From Odiellus spinosus (taxonomy: Eukaryota > Arthropoda > Arachnida > Opiliones > Phalangiidae): a stretch of 64,000 nt of DNA. A program made the position numbers and the translations under genes. Shown one piece after another: positions 34,821 to 47,839 of this stretch; positions within the stretch are counted from its first letter, which is position 1, and each line of letters begins with the position of its first letter. Location of the stretch: positions 22,029,794-22,093,793 of the forward strand of contig OY987234.1 of assembly GCA_963920705.1 (NCBI GenBank), read 5' to 3'. A model generated the notes under the pieces. The model did no database searches and had not been told where the DNA came from. It saw only the letters and a program-made list of their open reading frames with translations.

Positions 34821-37498
34821 ATGGAATGGTTGAAACTAATTTTTGGCCTTTTGGCTGTTTTATCAATGGCTGTTGGAACACCGACAAGAAAAGTACAATC
34901 CAAATGAGGGGGCAGACACTATTGAATTCTGTGTACACCAAACAATGCATTGAGTTTGAACTCAGTTTTGTGTCTGTCCCCTCCAATCAAATTGGGCTTT
35001 GAAAATGATTAATATAATGAAAATTGATTGAATTACAGGTTATAACCAAACTAAATCCTGGATGTGACCCGTCACTTTGCCCACAAGCTAAAAACTCATC
35101 ATCCCACAATTTAGTTTACACTAAAGCCGAAGGTCCTCAAGATACTATTCATTATTTATGGAGTACCATAGGGTTACCAACCTGCCTCGTGTTTTTAACG
35201 TCTAAAAATGCCAGTATGAATATTAATTGGCCCTCATTGATTAGCAAAAACTCAACCGAAAAGAAGGGAGCTATAAATTTCACTGAAGATCCAATTTACG
35301 CTTCGGCTTTAATTATTTCTAAAGTAAAATCCTGCTGATTTGAGGGTTAGATATAAAGAAATTAACATAAACTTTTACATTTAAGTTGATTGAATTTGAT
35401 GATCCTGATGATGAGGGAATTTTAAAACTTAATGCAACTGAATTAATCACTTCATTGGAAAATTTACAATGGGATGAGGTTAAAGACACTATAACGTCAT
35501 CAACAACCCATGGAAAAGCTAGTTTCTCCACTCTAAGCTATAATAACGAATTATTGGGCGATGGTGTTTTCAATTTGAATGTAAGACTAGTTAGAAATAA
35601 AATATCTAAAGCTTAGTTTCCACTGTAGACAAAAAAGGATAGAAGTTACACTGGGAATTCTTAAAGTACATGATTCAAGTTTGAGAATAACTTGTTCATG
35701 TTTTAAAACATCATTGATGCAAACATCAACGTCTTTCCATCCCCCCCGGAGTCCCAGACTGGCCGTTATTTAAATCATATTAGCCAAGGCTTAAGGAATA
35801 ATCTGATAATACTAAAGTTTCTTGCGCAATACTTTTCTTCGCGATTCAAAATCACTCCTTACCAATTACGCCTTATAAATTTTGCAATTAAATTGGATCG
35901 TCTTGGATCCCAACAACCTATCAGGGGGTTGAGGGTTTAAACAAGTCAAATAATACAAAAGTACCAGGTCATAGTTATAAAATCATCACGTAACAATTCC
36001 CAGTTTAGCTTATATCCTTTCTTGCTTCTGAGTTTGCGCGTTTTTCATTATGTGTGCATGAACTTTGCAAGTTCCAAAGTTGAATTTTAGCACGCGTAAC
36101 GAAAAACGCACCATTACCTGTCTTGGTGGAAACAAAGTTTAAGGTTGTATAAGACACTTATTTAAAAATGACATCTTACCTCAAAAACGAGTGTTCTTAT
36201 TACTGCTTTAGTTTTATTCAAATTCCTAATAAATTCTAATCTTGATCAAATTTTCAGTTTGATTTAACAGGACTGCAAGAAGAACATGACGAAATTTTAC
36301 CAAAATTATTAAGAAATTCAAACTGCTCTCAAATTAAATTAAAATTAAATAATCTTCCATCTAATTTCAATAACTCTCGTTATGGTGTAGAGATATTATT
36401 ATTGAGTTCTGAGAACAAAATTGACGTGTGGGATAAAACGGTTCTGGATCTGATTAATGACGAATATACTCCAGGAGTTTTTACGGTGAAATATACAAAA
36501 CACACTTTCGCACAAGATACTTGAAACTGTTTTTAACAGTTGTATAAAGGGTCAAATGTAGATCTCCTTCGTGGAATTATAGAACAGTTGATTTAAAGGG
36601 GCTAGCTGCTATTTTCAAATCCCCTTTTAAAGTCGCCTTCTTTTCTAGCTTTGCAGACGATGTTGTACAAAAATTGTACAGTCAAAGCTAGGCTGCTTGC
36701 GTAAAGGAAGAGCATTTTAAAGGGACAAGATTCAGAGCAGATAAGGCCTTTAAACAGTCAAAACAGTTTCAGTTCCCAGGGTACGTTTACTCTGATTGGA
36801 ACACAAGGGGCTTTGAAATTATTCCTGCTAACGTCATAACATAATACCAAGCAATGGGTTAGCCACCGTTACATCGTAAAACCATTTAATTTTGGCACTT
36901 ATGTAGCAGGGATATTTTTTAAGCTCTTCTCGTCCTAACCAGAGGAAATGGACGCTGAGAGATAAACCAAATAACTAACCTATCATATTCTGTTTACAGA
37001 ATGTACAATTAAAATCCCTTCAGAGTAAAGATGGCTTTGGGAGCTACTTAACTTGGAAACCCATAGCCTACACGAGTGACGAATTAACAGTTACAGACTC
37101 TATTTTGGTCAACTTAAACGATATGCGGAATAATACCGAAGAAAAACCATTCAGAAAAAGTATAGCTGGTGCTTATTTCGATAGTGACGCGGTTTCCCAA
37201 GTGTTCAACGTTACATTTGGTAGCGAAAAAGATGGATTTTATGATAAATATAAACACGTATCTTGGTAAGTTTCAGAACTAATCCCTTTCGCGCAACACT
37301 TTAAAGAGTTCAGCGAGTAATATCTTGTTTTCTAACAGGGCCTTTATCTATGGAATTGGAGTGCCTACCAACGAAACCTTTTCAACTTTGGTTATTCTGA
37401 CCATTGCTTGTGGTACAGGGATTCCCGTTCTACTACTGTTGGCTAGTTCAGCCTACGTTCTTAGGTTAAAGTACTTGAAAAAGAGTGCAACTGATTAA
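34821..37498 (+). CDS. GLMP: Glycosylated lysosomal membrane protein (GLMP)
   Basis: Six exons: 34821-34892, 35039-35323, 35386-35580, 36258-36485, 37000-37265, 37339-37498. Total 1206 nt, 401 residues (human 406). N-terminal signal peptide (MEWLKLIFGLLAVLSMAVG). The luminal domain has many N-x-S/T sites and family landmarks: IHYLWSTIGLPTCLVF, LIEFDDPDDEG, INDEYTPGVF, FNVTFGSEKDGFYDKYKHVS. One C-terminal transmembrane helix (about 365-388) precedes a short basic tail (RLKYLKKSATD). In mammals GLMP is the accessory subunit that stabilises the lysosomal dipeptide transporter MFSD1. The exon 1 donor (GTACAA) is weak, so the signal peptide/exon 2 join is the least certain part. Intron 4 carries copy c of the dispersed palindromic repeat. 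Confidence 0.9.
36631..36710 (+). repeat. Dispersed palindromic repeat, copy c
   Basis: Best-formed copy: CTAGCTTTGCAGACGATGTT then GTACAAAAATTGTACAGTC then AAAGCTAGGC. CTAGCTTTG pairs with CAAAGCTAG and TTGTACAA with TTGTACA. Flanked by TTTAAAG motifs; in GLMP intron 4. Confidence 0.7.
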
Positions 37499-37579
37499 AA
37501 ATTGCGTGTAAATGTAGTCGTATCCAGAAAAAAATATTTCCTTTTTCTATGGGATCATCCATATCAAAGTTGATTTACA

Positions 37580-37585
37580 AATAAA
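37580..37585 (+). terminator. Poly(A) signal AATAAA for GLMP
   Basis: Canonical hexamer about 80 bp after the stop codon. Confidence 0.65.
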
Positions 37586-37794
37586 ATATTTAATTTAAGA
37601 TTCTCAAATATATAACCAGTCAAAAACTCATTCTTCCCTATCTTTCTAGACGTATATAGTGTTAGCTAGGTAATAGATTAATGTCATTTCATAGATGGCC
37701 GCTAATAAAATTATCCAATCCCAGTTTTCACTTTAGTGTAAGATTAGCAAACTCAAGTACTTTCAATGACGCCATTACCGGGATTAAAATGATT

Positions 37795-38230
37795 CAGGGT
37801 GACCACTTTTACTATATTTCCATCTCCTTCCTATTTTCTTATATAATTTAATGTCAATTCCTATAATATCGTATATTTCTACTCCAAATCTCTAGTTAAG
37901 GGTAAAGTTCTAAATCATACTGTCAGCTGTGGTTGTATAAGATTATTTTAGCTTTACTGTACATTTTCCAGTTAAAATAGTCTGTAAAATTCCATACTAT
38001 TTAAGCAATTGGATCATATTAATACCGTGTTTAAACCGGTGGCGAGAGTTGTGATTCAATAATAAACACGCTTCCTACTTTTAATGAATTATTTTCCTAT
38101 TTTATCATATATTTTACATTAATTTCTTCCTATTTTGTCCTATATTTTACACAAAATCCTTCCTATATTTTCCTATACTTCGCAAAGAAATTTCTTACAT
38201 AGGATTTTCAATTTTTCAGTGGTCACCCTG
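37795..38230. mobile_element. Non-autonomous DNA transposon with CAGGGTGACCACT ends
   Basis: 436 bp. CAGGGTGACCACT at 37795-37807 is repeated inverted (AGTGGTCACCCTG) at 38218-38230. The interior holds a short array of CTTCCTATTTTxxCCTATATTTTAC units. Flanks ATGATT and AGGATT resemble a degraded duplication, but I cannot fix its length. No open frame. Confidence 0.7.
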
Positions 38231-39343
38231 AGGATTCTATAAGAATACAGTATTTTAAAACCTATAGTGAGAATGACTTAGCCAACATTTACTTTGGGCT
38301 TTCAATTTAAAAGAGTTCTCGTGATACTATCATTTAAATTTTGTACTTTGTATATGTCTAAAGTGTTTGAATAAAAAGACATTGTTAACAACTCACGGCA
38401 AATACTTTTATAAACAATAAATCTCTAATATATATAGTTATGCTTAACATTATTCTTTTATCTATACTCCCGCAATTGTATACGCTATGTACATTTAACA
38501 ATTATTAACTGATATATAACCTTTCTTAGAAAAACCAACTATCGAATATGCTCAAAATTAAATCTCAACCAGATAAACGTTTTAATTTACGTTATCATTG
38601 TGCACCCCCTCCCCCAGTTTATTAAAGAGGGAATGCAATCTGACGAGATATTTTCTATCCGTTATCATTTACGAACCATTAATGAGATGGAAATATCTAT
38701 TTTTAACTCACCTGGAAAGTAGAACTTGATATCTACGGTTAAATGTTCGTCAGTGACTCAATAACGTCGAGATATCAAACTCTACATAGATGTTTGTTAA
38801 GCCTACTTTCTAAGTCGAGTTAAAAATTGTTTTCTAGATTGGTATTTATCAGGTTTTGGGTTAGGCTTATTAAAAGGATGCGTGAAAAGGAAAATTAAGC
38901 GACTTGGATTAAACCACATGGGAAATGTCTCCGAATTCCGCAATTAAAAGTGTACTGCAGCAAGATTAACGAGGATTTTTTGATAAGACGGGAGGGGGGT
39001 CCTCCTTTTCTATACCCAGAATAGGTTTCCAAATACAGGGACACTTCTAGAATGTTTTACTACAAACAATAACGAATAGATAGAAAAAACACTTCAGGCT
39101 GCATTCTCCCTTTAAAAACTAATTACATCCCAAAAACTGGTTATATTATGTAATAAACATAAGCACCTGAGCTATATAAACCCCTTTGTATAAACCAGGT
39201 TGATATAACGGCAAAATACACCCTCCAATAACTTTTCGCTAAGAGGTATTTTTGGAATCAGATAAAATTATATCTAAATAACTAGAATAAAAATGAGTAC
39301 CATTTTCAATTTGAAGAGAATACTTCGAACCCTTTAGGTTTTC
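38231..39343. other. Intergenic, GLMP to pyruvate carboxylase (convergent)
   Basis: No gene seen; AT-rich, 3' flanks of two convergent genes. Confidence 0.5.
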
Positions 39344-42300
39344 TCATTCCTCAATCAACATTAGAAGATCATCCCCATCCAATTTCATTTCTTTCTCGAT
39401 GGAAATTGATTTGACAGTGCCCGTAAGAGGGGCTTGGACCACCATTTCCATTTTCATGGCACTGATAACAACTAGAGGTTCGCCTTTCTTTACTTTCTGG
39501 CCTTCTTTGACGCAAACGTCGATAACAGTTCCTGGCATGGGAGCTCCCACGGAACCTTTTGACGCTTTGTCAGCTTTCGGATGGCTGTGTACTTCCTATA
39601 ATTTAAATTAGCTTAAGTATTTAAACCATCAATGTAATCATCGCTATTCAAAGAACATTTGCAAAGATGTCTTACCACGGCTATGGAATTATCTTTGACA
39701 AAAACAGATCGTAGTTGACCATTCAATTCGAAGAATACTTCACGGTCTCCTAATTTTGTTGGATCATCCGCCACTGCCAAAGTTTTAACCGCTAGGGTTT
39801 TGCCTTGTTCGATAGTAACCTAAACGCGACGTATTAAATATTTAACCAAATAAAATAATCAAACAACCTCGAATTATTAATTGTATACCTCGAATTCTTC
39901 AGCCACTTTCGGCCCCACCAAGAAAATACGGGTACCTAAGAGATCAACTGGTCCGTATCGTTTCTTAAAGCGTAAAAAGTCATCGCAGACTTTTGGGTAC
40001 AATGCGGCACTCATAACATCCGTTTCCTTGATTAAAGGCCCGTGTTTTTCTTTCAATTCTTCGGTTAACTTAACAAAATCGAGAGGTTGCAAAGTTTCTC
40101 CGGGTCTTCCTTCGATCTTTGGCAATCCTTTCAAGATTCTAGATCTTAAAGGCTCGGGGAACCCTCCGTGAGGCATACCCATGTAACCCTGCATGAACTC
40201 TATTACGGAGCTAGGAAAGCTTAAATCCTCGGCCCTCTCTTCGACTTCTTTCGCAGATAGACCATTTTGCACCATAAACTGGGCAAGGTCTCCGACAACT
40301 TTGGAAGAGGGTGTGACCTAAAATTAAATTGAAAATTACATTTAAAGAGAAAAAAAGAAGTTAAAAGGAAACTTCAACTGTTTATTTTCTAATCTCCATG
40401 TTTTGTATCCAAACTATAACAAACCATACATTCGCAACGCATAAGTGGCGCCACCTACGGGTAAAGTGGCGCCCTCTCTAATCTAGTTGGATACCTTTTT
40501 GGTGTTAAAAGCTGTTTCATTTTTAGGTTGTAGTTTCCCTTTAAATACTAATTATACAAGTTAATTTAGTTACTTTAATGAGATCTCCCAAAAGCTGGTT
40601 AGCTTCAATGTACGCTTCTTTGACTTTTTCAAATTTTGCCCCGAGTCCTAAACTGAAGGCTTGAAACTGTAAGTTTGTATATTGACCGCCTGGAATTTCA
40701 TTTTCATAGACATCCGCGTTTCCAGTCTTCATAGCAACGGCGCATTCAAAGGGAGCGTAGAGATTACGAGTTTGCTCCCAATAAGCGGAGTACTCGCTGA
40801 CAGTTTTCATGTTAATACCTGTAAATTATAGCAACTGCTGAAAAACTGACGAGGACTTAGAACTACCGTATAAACTCAATATTTTTATCAGTTTGGACCC
40901 ATCACTATTAACTAACCAGTATCTAAGGCGGTTCTTTGAAGACAGGCAATGATAGCACCCATGCTGGGTTGGGAGGTGATTCCAGACATAGAATCAACCG
41001 CCACATCCACAATATCTGCCGAGGCTTCTGCGCAGGCTAACATAGAAGCCACTCCGGCACCAGCTGTATCGTGAGAATGAATATGGATGGGAATGGAAGG
41101 ATGACGATCTCGGATGGCGGTTATTAAAAGTTTGGCGGCGGATGGTTTTAAAAGTCCAGCCATATCCTGATAAGAACAAGATTTAAAAAAAATCCAATAT
41201 TCTAGGGCTAATTTTCAAAGTAATACTTTAATGCAAAGTATGTGCGTTCCAGCTTTGATAAGTTCATCGGCTAACTTCACGTAGTAATTCAGGTCATATT
41301 TTGTGCGAGATGGATCGGAAACATCTCCGGTGTATGATATGGCAGCTTCAACAACTCCTCCAGCTTTACCGGCCGCTTCCATGCCAAGAATTAAATTCGG
41401 AAGGTAATTTAACGAATCAAAAACGCGGAAAATATCCATCCCACACTGTTTGGCTAAATCGCAAAATCTAAAGAAACAATAATTGTAAGATTCAACCTTG
41501 AAGGCTTCGGAGAACTTACTTAAAAACAACATTATCCGGATAAGAAGTGTAGCCAACCGCATTAGCTCCTCTTAAAAGCATTTGAAAGGGAATGTTAGGT
41601 ATCAACTCTCTCATTTTCTCTAATCTTTCCCAGGGACATTCGTGCAAGAATCTCATGGCAACGTCGTAAGTAGCTCCTCCCCAGTTCTCTAAGGCAAAGA
41701 GACCATTCAATTGATTCGCGGTAAAAGGCGAAATCTTCAACAAATCCTGAGTCCTGACTCGTGTGGCTAACAAAGATTGATGCGCATCACGGTACGTAGT
41801 ATCCATTAACAAAAGACCTTTATGCTGGCGAACTGCTGTTGCGAATGCCTCAGGGCCATCCCTTATTAGAATATCTCTCCAGCCCGGAGGTGGTTTGGAA
41901 CCTTAAAAGTTTGGGGAAGATAATGAGAAAACTGACGTATCATAGGTGGAAAAAAATTACCAGGTTCAATTTCTGGTAGAACGGGTTCAATTTCCGCGGG
42001 TCTTGAATTGGTAGCTAGTGGTGTCATGGGACCATTCACCATCACATTTGCTAAGTAATATAGAAGTTTTTGGGCTCTGTTTTGACTGGGCAAAAATTGG
42101 AAAAGTTGAGGATTTTCATCTATGAAGTTCGTATCAATCGTAGCGTTTAGGAACTTTTGATTTTCAAGAACATTTAGTAAAAATGGAATGTTTGTCTAAA
42201 TTTAAAGCAAAACTTAAATTAAGTTTCAAGGGTTTCAAATGGTAACAGTCCTTTAAATGACGTACTTTAACACCTCTAACTCTAAATTCTCTGAGGGCTC

Positions 42301-44148
42301 GATTCATTTTAGCAGCTGCTGCTTTCATGTCCTGAGCGTGAGCAATAACTTTAACCAAAAGAGAATCGTAATACGGGGATATGATAGCTCCAGCAAACGC
42401 GGCTGCTCCATCTAATCTTATTCCAAAACCTTCTCCGCTTCGGAAGACCTTTTAAGAATATTTATGGTTTAATTTTTAATTAGGTGTGTGAGAGTTCTGT
42501 TTGTGCGAGTACCCTCACACTCCTAATGATTTAAAAATCACCTCAATTCTTCCCGTATCTGGTTGAAACTGTTTGGCTGGATCTTCAGTCGTTATACGAC
42601 ACTGAATAGCGCACCCTTGGACTTTTATATCTTCTTGGTTCATGCCTGGTTCACCCAAGAAAATTAAGTTGTTTGTCATTTCAATCGAGTTATAACAATA
42701 ATAATACCTAGCTCGGGTAGCGTGAACCCTTCAGCCACTTTTAGTTGAGATTGTACCAGATCAATTCTTCGGATAAAAGTGATTAGACAAATTTCTCCCA
42801 AAATAAACTAACCTATAATATTATTTACCCAGTTATTTCTTCGGTGACTGTATGTTCTACTTGAAGTCTGGCATTGACTTCGATAAAGTAGTACTTGCCA
42901 GAATCATCTAACAGGAATTCCACAGTTCCGGCATTTTCGTATCCAACAAATCTAGCTAGTTTAACGGCGTCACTCGTCATCTGACTACGAATTTTTTCGC
43001 TTAAGTTAATAGCCGGGGCAATTTCAACGACTTTTTGATGCCGACGTTGAACGCTGCAATCTCTTTCAAAGAGATGTACGATATTACCGGCTCTATCACC
43101 CAATATTTGGACTTCAATGTGTCGTGGTTTTTCAACAAATTTTTCAATAAACATGGCGCCATTTCCAAAAGCAGATAGGGCTTCGGAAGACGCTCTTTTA
43201 AAACTATCTTCAACATCCTAAGAATGAAATTCAATTTAAATTATCCATGCCTTTTAGAAGTGACGCGAAATATAAAAGAATACCTTCAATTCTCTAACTA
43301 CTCTCATTCCTCTTCCACCCCCACCGTAAGCGGCTTTTAACATAACTGGTAAACCATGTTTTTTACAAAACTCCACAGCCGCTTTGGGGTCAATTACAGG
43401 CGCATCAGTACCAGGAACAACCGTGACTCCTTAAGGGTAATGATAAGTATCTATTACATCATTGAAATATAACTACTTTAAAAGAGACTTGGTTTTAAAA
43501 TAAAAATTATTAACCAGCTTCAATAGCCGCTTTTCGAGCTTGAATTTTATCTCCCATTCTTTGCATGACATCGGGTGATGGTCCTATAAATGTAAGCCCA
43601 TTTTCTATGCAAGAACGCGCAAAGTCGGCTCTCTCTGATAAAAATCCATAACCAGGATGAATGGCATCAACATTATTTTCCTAGAAATTTTGTCGAGTAA
43701 CTTAAGTTAGTTAAAAACTGATAAATGTTTAAGGCTACTATCTTACAAGAGCAATACGGATTATTTCGGGAACATTGAGGTAAGCTTGTACGGGGGCTAG
43801 GCCTTTCCCTATTAGGTAAGACTCATCGGCTTTTTGACGGTACATATGCATTTTATCTTGTTCCGAATAAACAGCTACAGATCTGATACCAAGTTCGGTA
43901 CAAGCTCTGAAAACTCTAATCGCAATTTCACCTATTTATAAATAAAATGACAGGTGAAAAGAAATTTCAAGACAATTTTAATCAGGTCACTATAACTGAC
44001 CTCTGTTAGCTACAAGCACTTTTTTAATAGGCTTGTACTCTACTTGAGTTGATCTATGTCGAGCATTATAGTAACTGGAAACAATCCTTTGAGGGGTTTG
44101 CAAAACGGATAGTTTGGGATGTCGAATAAGGAGGAGAACTCCAGCCAT
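39344..44148 (-). CDS. PC: Pyruvate carboxylase, mitochondrial
   Basis: Sixteen exons, minus strand 5'-3': 44148-44001, 43931-43747, 43680-43515, 43429-43284, 43217-42829, 42766-42708, 42645-42542, 42448-42266, 42195-41961, 41901-41520, 41467-41227, 41166-40917, 40818-40574, 40317-39889, 39819-39676, 39595-39344. They sum to 3558 nt, 1185 residues (human 1178). A basic, acid-free leader ([20 protein letters not shown]) fits mitochondrial import. Biotin carboxylase: [17 protein letters not shown] loop and [16 protein letters not shown]. Carboxyltransferase: [16 protein letters not shown] and HSHDTAGAG. The biotin carrier domain ends with AMKM, lysine at about 1150, 35 residues from the end. 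It makes oxaloacetate from pyruvate and bicarbonate with ATP. The acceptor of exon 42645 is weak: it is the only AG that keeps frame. Confidence 0.97.
42481..42525. repeat. 45-bp palindromic insertion with hAT-like ends
   Basis: Starts TAGGTGTGTGAG and ends with CTCACACTCCTA (the inverse, one mismatch), with GTGCGAGTAC inside. It resembles the ends of the hAT-like element at 7458-8045. Located in a pyruvate carboxylase intron. Could be a deletion remnant. Confidence 0.45.
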
Positions 44149-45269
44149 TTTGAAAATAATTTTCTGTGGTAACTCTTTCACTCAAACTATATTGCATAAA
44201 AGAGATATTGCGTAATGAATAAATTTAACACCTTCGTGTTTCATGGAACATGCATCTACATCTATAATGATTAATGAATGACATTCAAAAGCTGAGGGTC
44301 ACCCTTAGAAGTAAATGTACAGTACTCCTGACTACATTACATCAAAATTAACTAAATGCGTGACTCAAGAGTTTTTTTTTTTTTTTTTACTTAATTACGA
44401 TTATAGCCCCACTCTATCTATTGAAAGCTTGTCAAAGGACAGATATAAGGCAACATGATTTGACATTGCTTCAATGACATACACATTTCTTAATTTTAAA
44501 ATTTATAGTAACACGTAAAAGTATTATTAGTGACCCAAAAACCTTTTCTACAGTATCTGTTATCTATAAGTCGCGCACTTAGGATTGAGGTTTCATTTGT
44601 TTTGACACGATTATCAAAAAGAAGAGGATGCTATGCTATTTTGAGAAATAATTGATAAGTTTTTCTAATTTACAGGGTCAGGGTGACAACTTGCAAGTGG
44701 AATACTCACATAATCAACTCTGTTGTAGAGTGACAATATTTCAAATTTATGCCCTATCACTTATAAGCCACCCAAAGGTCATCACAAAAACACGCTCTTC
44801 GCTAAAAATATTCTTTACGCGTTTTGATTTATTTGAAAGAGACCAGACGTAGAAAAAATAAAATACCGTTACGCAATCTTATGCAAAGATACGTGAGCCG
44901 TGACCTCGGAAATTTGCCACTTTCCTGCTCGTAGAGAAATGTTATGCTAATTATATGCGGCAGGGGAGGAAACGACGTTCCCCATATTGGCCAATTAGGA
45001 GGCACGCGAGACCCATTTTGAAACATAATATATAATATATGTCTATGATTTCGACCAATCGTTTCCTAGGACAAGTTTTCGCAGAAGATGTAGCAGAAAA
45101 CCACGAGCGGTTGACTAAATATAGGCTTAGGAGCAGGGCAGCTGGTATTTGATCTAACATCTAAAATTTCACTGGAATTTTTTTAATTTAAAAAATCAAT
45201 TAGAAATATATATACATGAATCAAAAACCCCTATTTTCCTCAAAATCATTTACGTCATTCAACTAGACA
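44149..45269. other. Divergent intergenic region, PC to galectin
   Basis: No gene seen. A poly-T run lies at about 44371-44388. It presumably holds the promoters of pyruvate carboxylase (minus) and the first galectin (plus). Open frames at 44652-45160 have no recognisable features. Confidence 0.5.
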
Positions 45270-46786
45270 ATGGACTGTGTTATTAGCCCTGTCAGTATTT
45301 TTTACATTTTTAAAAAAAGGAATATGCTGAAATGTACATTATACCTCAAATTACTTTAATGTCAATTGCTTTTTCAGGGGATTCCATACATGGGTGAAAT
45401 CCCAAAAGGATTAACTGTTGGAAAAGCTATAATTATAAATGGCTCTATTCCATCTAATAGCTATCGGTATAACAACCCCACTATTTCGCACTATGAAAAA
45501 TAGACTCCCACGTATTTTATATCTTGCATTTATAAAGGTTCAATGTGGATTTATGTTGCGATTCAAAGAAAGATAACGCTAACAGTGACGATGTGGCGCT
45601 ACACATCTCTGTCAGATTTGACCAGAAAATAATAGTCAGGAATTCTTATTTCAACAACAACTGGATGGAGGAAGAAAGAGACCCACCCCTTTTCCCAGTA
45701 GCAGCTGGAAGAAAATTTGAGCTCATAATTTTAACTGAAGAAACGCACTATAAAGTAAAACGATTCTTCTTTGAATCTTTGATAGATAAATATAGTTTAT
45801 AGCCTCGTTAATACGAATGAAACCTATTTTACAGATCGCTATAAATGGTCACCATGTAGCTGAATTTAAACACAGATTTCCCATTCGCTCAGTCAAGTCA
45901 ATTTTCATAAAGGGGGAAGTGCAAATCAGCAAAATATCCTTCCATGTAAAGAACCACCGAAAATTATCCTTATTTGATTATATCAGTTTTAACAAGCTCG
46001 TAACTTTTCAGTCCATGAATGTTCCTAAATTTGGTCAGCTTGGTTACCCAACATCCACTATACCCTTAAATGAACCTCAAATATGTCCAGCTGGACCAGT
46101 GTTGCCTCGGTTTCCCCCTGTTTACAACCCCGTAAGTTCTATATTAAATTCAGTTTATAGATTACAAAAAATAATTCAAATTGTTCCTTAGGTGCTCCCA
46201 TTTCTTCAAGGTTTTGACGGAGGACTACAGCCAATGGTTATAAGCATAAGTGGCAGGCCAACTAAATCAGCCCATAGGTTTTAATCTATTTTCTTTTAAA
46301 CTGTTTTATCTATTTCTCTGCGTGACATTTATCTAATTTAGGATTAAAATTTAAAGTGAGGGCTTTCATTTAGCTCGCGGAGTTAATTTTCTCGCTCTAG
46401 AACACCCAGAGGAATTTGATATTAGTGCCAATTATCCTTTTTAAATGAACTTATTAATTTTCCTCAGATTTTCAATAAATTTCTTGACTGACGATACGAG
46501 TGGCAATCAAGATATTGCTCTTCACGTAAATGTTCGCTTTGACCAACGCAGAGTGGTTAAAAACTCAAAAATCAACAATATTTGGGGAACTGAGGAATAC
46601 GGAGCTTTAATTTTTAAACCCGGGGTTAATTTTGACTTGGTCATTAATATAAGCAATCAAAGCTTTCAGTTTGTGGCAAATGGACAATTTTACGGAATTT
46701 TTCAGCACAGGTTAATGCCCATTTCGAGAATCACCACCATGCAAATTAATGATGATGTTATCCTATCCTCCGTTCAATTCATTTAA
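45270..46786 (+). CDS. Tandem-repeat galectin 1 (two CRDs)
   Basis: Seven exons: 45270-45290, 45378-45466, 45538-45754, 45835-45945, 46012-46131, 46192-46277, 46468-46786; 963 nt, 320 residues. Exon 1 is a 21-nt exon coding MDCVISP, placed by analogy with the neighbouring galectin (MATIINP). CRD1 (about 8-146) has PYMGEIPKGL, LHISVRF, IVRNS and NWMEEERD: the sugar-contact His, Arg, Asn, Trp, Glu and Arg are present, with Ser at the usual HxN Asn. A Pro-rich linker of about 40 residues is its own exon. CRD2 has LHVNVRF, VVKNS and IWGTEEYG, so the last contact Arg is Tyr. No signal peptide, as usual for galectins. Likely a cytosolic or unconventionally secreted beta-galactoside lectin. Poly(A) signal AATAAA at 46856-46861. 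Confidence 0.9.
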
Positions 46787-47193
46787 AAAGTCGGAAAATA
46801 ATACAAGCATGCTCTCAATTAAAAATATAAATTAGATTACATAAGTAAAGTTAAAAATAAAACTATGACGAATAAAAAGAAGCCAAAATTTTCACTTAAT
46901 AAATTGCCAATTTGCCATGACATAGAAGAAGCTTTTAATTTTTAAAGGAAGCCTGAAGTAAAGGGAGTTTAATACTCGATAACGTCATTTTTAGATTTCT
47001 TAGATCCCAAAATATACGCGAGCCAATCAAATCTAATCTTATTAGGCAGCTATAAGCCAAAGGGGAGGGGTAAAACTCTGACTCTAAACTTTAATTTTGG
47101 GCATCAAAGCCAGTACACACTCCTGAAGCGGGAGGGGACTTTAGCTTGAATAGGATTGCCATTTTTTCTCGATAGGTGGCAGGATCATTCAGC

Positions 47194-47294
47194 GATTTTG
47201 CAGACACGTCTCTCCCGTTACTGTGGCAATCTGAGTTAGGAAATGATACAACAACGGGTTGTCATGATTATGGGAGAGAGGCGTCTGCAAAATC
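47194..47294. mobile_element. Short foldback element
   Basis: Left arm GATTTTGCAGACACGTCTCT CCCG at about 47194-47217. Right arm is its inverse at about 47271-47294 (GGGAGAGAGGCGTCTGCAAA ATC). Arms differ at two positions over about 22 bp; the loop is about 53 bp. Confidence 0.6.
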
Positions 47295-47839
47295 TTTGGA
47301 TAATCACGCCTTTATAGTGGAACAAAATAGGGCTTTTGTCTTTCAGGCTTCCTTTAAGATTAGTCCTATAACAAAGTCTTCCTCAATATTAATCTCTATT
47401 ATTAAAAGTTTAGCCGTTTCGTTTATCTTCTTTTATTTTGGTGATTGTAGATTTTAATTTTAAATGTTAATAATACTAATAAGTATTATTAAATTACTAT
47501 AACTAATAGCAACTATGTAGTTAACTTTAAACGAGTAATAAATAAATAGCTTTAAAGATTCGCGACGAAGGTGCCTTATAAGCAGGCTGTTAAATTAAGA
47601 GACTGAATTACACGGAGAGAAATTGAAAATCATTCCAAAATATTTTTGAGAAATGGATAGTTAATGATTTATCGAGATTTGGTGATTTATTTAAATCATT
47701 TCCAGGAAACTAATTTTTGTTTTAAATTGTAACTAAGTAAAATGTTGAATAAAATATATATCAACCATATTTTAGGTTAATTGCCTAATTTTTTTTATAC
47801 AGGATGGTTTAGATCATAATTTAAATTTCAAATCATTTT

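Noticed and set aside
34821-37498. V-ATPase accessory subunit Ac45 (ATP6AP1)
   Set aside because: Also a signal-luminal-single-helix protein, but the landmarks (IHYLWST, LIEFDD, INDEYTPGVF, FNVTFG) and length fit GLMP instead.
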